In this document: piece after piece, positions 60,541-64,000 of the stretch
How positions within the stretch are numbered: position 1 is the first letter of the stretch
How the letters are laid out: every line of letters begins with the position of its first letter
Translations under genes and position numbers: made by a program
Notes under the pieces: model-generated
The model's database searches: none
Seen by the model: only the letters and a program-made list of their open reading frames with translations
Told to the model about the DNA's origin: nothing
Assembly (NCBI RefSeq): GCF_014697615.1
Contig: NZ_JACJSD010000026.1
Span: forward strand, 29,667 to 93,666
From: Nostoc sp. FACHB-280
GTDB lineage: Bacteria > Cyanobacteriota > Cyanobacteriia > Cyanobacteriales > Nostocaceae
Direction: 5' to 3'
Length of the DNA: 64,000 bases

Positions 60541-60801
60541 ATGATGGAATCAGAATATGATTTTAGTCAAGGTAAACGAGGCGCAATTGAGCCGACACCA
60601 CCAGGCAAAACTCGAATTACAATTCGCTTAGATGATGAAATATTAACTTGGTTTCGTGAGCAAGTTAACCTAGCAGGTGGAGGTAATTATCAAAGTTTAA
60701 TCAACGATGCTTTGCGTGAATACATTCAGCAGCGCCGTGAACCTTTAGAAGAAACACTACGGCGAGTTTTGCGCGAAGAACTTGAGCGCATCAAAAAATA
60801 A
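60541..60801 (+). CDS. brnA: BrnA family antitoxin
   Basis: 86 aa. The centre has GKTRITIRLDDEILTWFREQVNLAGGGNYQSLINDALREYI, a ribbon-helix-helix DNA-binding domain typical of BrnA. The N-terminal part (DFSQGKRGAIEP) is the toxin-binding segment. ATG ATG gives two possible starts (60541 and 60544). The C-terminus is a charged helix (LEETLRRVLREELERIKK). A hairpin follows at 60813. Confidence 0.9.
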   Translation: MMESEYDFSQGKRGAIEPTPPGKTRITIRLDDEILTWFREQVNLAGGGNYQSLINDALREYIQQRREPLEETLRRVLREELERIKK

Positions 60802-60812
60802 GCATAAAAATA

Positions 60813-60838
60813 TAGAGATACGATGAGTCGCATCTCTA
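60813..60838 (+). terminator. Hairpin after brnA
   Basis: TAGAGATACG (60813-60822) pairs with CGCATCTCTA (60829-60838), one G-T, around ATGAGT. No T-run follows, so it is weak as a terminator. The outer TAGAGA/TCTCTA resembles the palindrome family at 10941 and 35500. Confidence 0.45.
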
Positions 60839-60881
60839 CAAAAGCTATGGTATATAAGCTCTAATTACTTTAGCTACAAAA

Positions 60882-61058
60882 TTAAAATGTCCATTCGTGG
60901 TTAGGGTCATTAAGTGCCGCACGGACGGAAGCTAAATTTGCTAAGTCTTTAAATGGGCTGGATTTAGCTATTTCTGTGATTGAATTTAAAGCAAGGGCTA
61001 ACTGTTCATTGTTACCTGATGCGATCGCGCCATCAACGACAGCAAATAATGAAGTAAA
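60882..61058 (-). pseudogene. Detached C-terminal part of the 60998-62137 gene, out of frame
   Basis: In the next frame, the minus strand encodes 58 residues without interruption, FTSLFAVVDGAIASGNNEQL...KSSPFKDLANLASVRAAL...NDPNHEWTF and stop (60882-60884). This looks like the natural end of the protein encoded by 60998-62137. The two frames overlap at a run of five A residues (61059-61063 on the minus strand). One extra A would join them as ...VNKKFTSLFAVV.... There is no start codon of its own. Confidence 0.75.
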
Positions 61059-62137
61059 TTTTTATTTACTGTAATTTGAGGCTTGGATAAATCTAAATTA
61101 CACGCTTCTCGTTCTAACTTAATGTTAGTAATTTCTTCTATCCCTATCAGGAAGAAACGCTCACATTCCTCTTGATTTAATGAACTAATACCATTAATAC
61201 TTAAGTCTGTATTTTTCTTTAAAATCCACAATGCTCCCCTTTTTGCTGAGGAAGCTATTGTGTTAACACCATAAGACAATTCTGGGTTACCTACCCAGTA
61301 TATAGCAGCTACCGTCTTAACTATATTAACTATAATTTCGATTCTGTTTTCGAGACTATAGTTTGTAATTTGCTGATTGTAGTTTGAGAGTACACTACTT
61401 ATAGATTCATTTTCTGCTTGCAAATCTCTCATCGAATCATCAATTTTTTGTTTTACTTCTCTTATTTGCTGCTTTAGAGTATTAATTTGAGTAATCGCAG
61501 TATTGACTTCAGCTTCATATTCACTAACCTTTACAAAAGATTTACCTAGCTCACGACTAAGTAATATTCCGCCCATTAATACTGCTGGGCTTACAGTGAT
61601 ATTACCCAACGCAAGAAGAGACCCAATAATTATGCCTCCAGCACGAATCCCTAATGAACGCTGACTTAACCAATTCATTGTGGTTATGGTAGCTTTTTGG
61701 ATAAATATGTCTTGACTTAGAAGATTTTTTACTGGTGATTTTAGAGGATTGACTAATTGATTGACAGCATAACAAACATCAGAAATATTATTCTTATTTA
61801 AGTAAGAACTTATTTCAATTAAGATATTTTTTGTTTCTTCAACTTGCAGAATTGGTATATCAATATCCTGCTTATATTTTGTGCTTATTTCCTCAAAAAT
61901 ATGAATGAGTTTCTCTATCTTAACTTTAGTTTCAGTACGCATATCAGCATATATGTTAGCCAGTTTAGATACATAAGCTAAATCATTCTGACATTCGTTA
62001 AAAGCATCTTCATAGCTACTTCTAATATTTTTAAGTTTTGCTTCTAGATTCTCTGTATTACCAATTGCCCAAGCAGAGATAAAAGCTCCTGTAGATGCAC
62101 CACCTAAAGCAATAATACTCAAGATAAGTGAAAGCAT
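60998..62137 (-). CDS. Coiled-coil membrane protein of unknown function, probably frameshifted near its 3' end
   Basis: 379 aa as read. Membrane segment MLSLILSIIALGGASTGAFISAW at the start, a helical charged region to about 130, a second hydrophobic part at about 163-195 (AGGIIIGSLLALGNITVSPAVLMGG), a coiled coil at about 205-255 (AITQINTLKQQIREVKQKID), and a C-terminal part. It is markedly AT-rich and lies between two toxin-antitoxin pairs. The last 19 residues (LLHYLLSLMARSHQVTMNS) follow a homopolymer and look out of frame; the likely true end is encoded at 60882-61058. I do not recognise the family. Confidence 0.6.
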   Translation of the reverse strand: MLSLILSIIALGGASTGAFISAWAIGNTENLEAKLKNIRSSYEDAFNECQNDLAYVSKLANIYADMRTETKVKIEKLIHIFEEISTKYKQDIDIPILQVEETKNILIEISSYLNKNNISDVCYAVNQLVNPLKSPVKNLLSQDIFIQKATITTMNWLSQRSLGIRAGGIIIGSLLALGNITVSPAVLMGGILLSRELGKSFVKVSEYEAEVNTAITQINTLKQQIREVKQKIDDSMRDLQAENESISSVLSNYNQQITNYSLENRIEIIVNIVKTVAAIYWVGNPELSYGVNTIASSAKRGALWILKKNTDLSINGISSLNQEECERFFLIGIEEITNIKLEREACNLDLSKPQITVNKNLLHYLLSLMARSHQVTMNS

Positions 62138-62534
62138 GAAATACTCCTAAATACTGATCAGTGGTAGAGGCCTATTCGTATAAACTCCAAGCTTAAAAGA
62201 AGACATGGATTTATTTATATATATGCTTCCCTGATTCACAAACTAATCAACATTCAAAGCGTCAAAATCTGAAATTGTTATAAAAATCTATAAAATGTGA
62301 TGTAACTACTCATTTTTAGATTTTAGTAGTAGATGCGTGATGCGATCGTTAACACATCCTAAATGTCAATATGAGTTCTATTGTTTTTTGTCAATATTTA
62401 GTAGATGCTAAACAGCGAATTTACTGAGGGGTTTAAGCTGAAAATAGTTAGAGCGATCGCATCTATAATAAAATGCAGAAAATGAGCGATCGCTCCACTA
62501 GCTTTTGTTTAAAATAGGTGCAAAAGATTTGATT
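62138..62534. other. Spacer upstream of the MazF-type pair
   Basis: AT-rich with no gene. GAGCGATCGC (about 62452) and GCGATCGCTC (about 62484) are two HIP1 sites in inverted order just upstream of the antitoxin gene. No operator was clear. Confidence 0.4.
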
Positions 62535-62756
62535 ATGTCTAAGACTGCCCAAGAAATATACAGTCAAATTGTTCGCAACTTACCGCCAACTGAAAGGCTG
62601 CGTTTAGCAAACCTAATTTTAAATGAGCTAGTTCAGCAAAATTTATCCATTATTGATGAAAGTGACACTTGGACTGAAGAAGATCAGCGAGATTTAGTAG
62701 CCTTCTCTTTACAAAATACAGCTTCCTTCTTTGATGATAGTGAGGAGATACTTTAG
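62535..62756 (+). CDS. Antitoxin partner of the PemK/MazF toxin, 73 aa
   Basis: From ATG 62535 (MSKTAQEIYSQIVRNLPP); the frame is open 30 bases earlier at a TTG. The protein is helical at first (TERLRLANLILNELVQQ) and ends in an acidic tail (DESDTWTEEDQRDLVAFS...FFDDSEEIL) suited to binding a basic toxin. Its TAG overlaps the GTG of the toxin gene by one base, which shows tight coupling. The family is not recognised by name; the assignment rests on size, position and acidity. Confidence 0.75.
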   Translation: MSKTAQEIYSQIVRNLPPTERLRLANLILNELVQQNLSIIDESDTWTEEDQRDLVAFSLQNTASFFDDSEEIL

Positions 62757-63103
62757 TGACATTTAATCCTGGTGATGTAATTACAGTAGATTTTCCAGGT
62801 GTCACTGGTGTTAAGCGTCGTCCTGCTGTAGTTCTTTCATCTGCTACTTATCACACAATACGTCCCGATGTGATTATTGGATTGATTACTACTCAGACTA
62901 CCTCGCTGGTAATTACTGATTATACACTTCAGGATTGGTCATTAGCAGGATTACGTGTGGCATCTATTTTTCGTAGTTTTATTGTCACTTTACCACCCTC
63001 TGCTAATCTAGTTTTAATTGGTCACTTGTCTGAACGCGATTGGAAAGGTGTTTGTGCTTGTGTAAAAATAGCTCTTGCTGATTTAGATAATTCCCATCTG
63101 TAA
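62756..63103 (+). CDS. PemK/MazF family type II toxin
   Basis: 115 aa, GTG start at 62756. It starts NPGDVITVDFPGVTGVKRRPAVVLSS, the MazF signature with the conserved Arg-Arg-Pro. ASIFRSFIVTLPPS gives a second conserved part, and GHLSERDW a third. MazF-type toxins are sequence-specific mRNA interferases. A Uma2-type gene follows 44 bases later on the same strand. Confidence 0.88.
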   Translation: MTFNPGDVITVDFPGVTGVKRRPAVVLSSATYHTIRPDVIIGLITTQTTSLVITDYTLQDWSLAGLRVASIFRSFIVTLPPSANLVLIGHLSERDWKGVCACVKIALADLDNSHL

Positions 63104-63147
63104 AATTCATGTTTAAAGTTAAAATATCAAGAGCAGTGGTATAAGCC

Positions 63148-63765
63148 ATGACTCAATCTTTAAGCAAGTTAATTACATTTGATGAATTTGTTGCTAAATA
63201 TCCAGAGCAAACAGAAAAACGTTACGAACTTCATGATGGAGTAGTTGTTGAAACGCCACAACCAACAGGAGATCATGAAGAAGTCACTGGATTTTTAGCC
63301 TTTGAAATTACTAGAGAATGTATCCATTTAAATCTACCTTACTTCATACCTAAGACAGCACTAGTCAAACCTCCAGAAAACGAATCAGCTTACTCACCAG
63401 ATGTACTGTTGTTAAATCGTCCCAATTTAGTCAATGAACCTCTGTGGAAAAAAGAATCCACTGTTATTCAAAGTTCATCCATACCGTTGATTATTGAAGT
63501 AGTGAGTACAAACTGGCGTGATGACTACCTCAAAAAATACGCTGATTATGAAGAGGTGGGGATTCCTGAATATTGGATTGTAGATTATGCAGGATTAGGC
63601 GGTAGAGAGTTTATTGGTAATCCTAAACAGCCTACTATTTTAGTTTGTGCTTTAGAAGATGGTGAGTATCGCGTGAGTAAATTTAGAGGCAATAACCGAA
63701 TTGAATCTGTAATATTCCCAGATTTAAGCTTAACTGCACAGCAGATTTTTAATGCTGGATATTAG
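63148..63765 (+). CDS. Uma2 (DUF820) family endonuclease-like protein
   Basis: 205 aa. Family start LITFDEFVAKYPEQTEKRYELHDGVVVETPQPTGDHEEV, then the PD-(D/E)XK-like core YSPDVLLLNRP, IPLIIEVVSTNWRDDYLKKYADYEEVGIPEYWIVDY (acid, Glu and Lys positions of the fold). Uma2 proteins are very numerous in cyanobacteria; some behave as nucleases, most have no known role. The last coding part (SVIFPDLSLTAQQIF) is typical. A single gene with no partner. Confidence 0.9.
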   Translation: MTQSLSKLITFDEFVAKYPEQTEKRYELHDGVVVETPQPTGDHEEVTGFLAFEITRECIHLNLPYFIPKTALVKPPENESAYSPDVLLLNRPNLVNEPLWKKESTVIQSSSIPLIIEVVSTNWRDDYLKKYADYEEVGIPEYWIVDYAGLGGREFIGNPKQPTILVCALEDGEYRVSKFRGNNRIESVIFPDLSLTAQQIFNAGY

Positions 63766-63828
63766 GTTTGGTATGTCAAGAGTAAAAAATTTTGAAAACT
63801 TACGCAAGAACCCTCTCAAATCCTCTTA

Positions 63829-63859
63829 ACTTCGTGTTCTTTGCGCTCTTTGCGGTTAG
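63829..63859. repeat. AACCGCAAAGAGCG-type dispersed repeat, reverse copy
   Basis: CTTAACTTCGTGTTCTTTGCGCTCTTTGCGGTT is the reverse complement type of the repeat at 42330-42357. Just after it, at 63938-63980, a GCGAGACGCTACGCGAACG stretch belongs to another Nostoc repeat family. A short minus-strand frame there is not supported as a gene. Confidence 0.6.
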
Positions 63860-64000
63860 TTTTTTCTTGATTTTAGGAGTTACGCATTGACAAATTAGAC
63901 AAACAATGTAGGAAGGAAAATCAGGAATAAACAGGCGATGGCTGCGCCAACGTCTTCTCTGCGAGACGCTACGCGAACGACGAACACTAATCACTCTGGG

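Noticed and set aside
63800..63994. 64-aa minus-strand frame at the window end
   Set aside because: It consists mostly of two dispersed repeat families and is very Arg/Ser rich, as expected for chance translation.

Overview
The window reads as chromosome of a filamentous, probably heterocyst-forming cyanobacterium of the Nostoc/Anabaena group. Direct signs are the very frequent HIP1 octamer GCGATCGC in genes and spacers, a petN gene for the cytochrome b6f complex, a CRR6-type NDH-1 maturation factor, an SLH-domain porin, a Mo-dependent nitrogenase C-terminus family protein, and the dispersed heptad, nonamer and palindromic repeats typical of Nostocaceae. No rRNA, tRNA, CRISPR array, prophage or intact insertion sequence was seen. 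The sequence is most likely an ordinary chromosomal segment with small accessory patches.

Layout. 0-2.3 kb: end of a DedA gene, then a two-gene actin-like ParM/ParR-type module ending in a strong terminator. 2.3-6.3 kb: a 50-aa membrane protein gene, a STAND NTPase (NB-ARC plus kinesin-light-chain TPRs), a 21-bp tandem repeat and a DUF433/DUF5615 toxin-antitoxin pair. 6.5-15.9 kb: a phosphohexomutase, rdgB, the CRR6 gene, a GT-C type membrane protein, a GGDEF-EAL protein, a DEDDh exonuclease, the nitrogenase-C-terminus family protein and a radical SAM enzyme. 16-22 kb: two pirins facing a MITE-like inverted repeat, Dps, an aldo/keto reductase and an RluA-type pseudouridine synthase carrying a collagen-like insert. 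22-26.5 kb: a four-GAF histidine kinase, then petN with a 53-aa partner on the minus strand. 27-35 kb: two Wzc/GumC-type chain-length and kinase proteins bracket a SpoIID-like protein and two conserved proteins, probably an envelope or exopolysaccharide region. 35-45 kb: exported proteins (one with an EF-hand loop), a lipoprotein, an iron-uptake-type porin, a DUF1361 membrane protein and a baeRF-family protein. 44.6-60 kb: a PEP-synthase-like protein with a degenerate ATP half, MgtC, recF, a Ca2+-type P-ATPase, a beta-propeller/transglutaminase protein, a PD-(D/E)XK nuclease, a second phosphohexomutase and a LapA-domain protein. 60.2-64 kb: an accessory patch with BrnT/BrnA, a frameshifted coiled-coil membrane protein, a PemK/MazF pair and a Uma2-type nuclease.

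The strongest candidate for an unusual system is the ParM/ParR-like pair at 533-2205. It sits on what looks like a chromosome. The ParR-like partner has a basic amphipathic N-terminus, a ribbon-helix-helix-like segment, a coiled coil, a proline-rich linker and a short hydrophobic C-terminal tail. That architecture fits a filament system tethered to the membrane at least as well as plasmid segregation. Other points worth a second look are the collagen-like repeat inside the pseudouridine synthase, the loss of ATP-site residues in the PEP-synthase homologue, the frameshift near 61,060, the bilin-type Cys motifs in the GAF kinase, and a 48-bp near-perfect palindrome with half copies elsewhere.

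Limits: all calls come from reading motifs by eye. Family names are recognised from memory and no database search was run. Several starts are uncertain because many of these genes lack a clear Shine-Dalgarno sequence.
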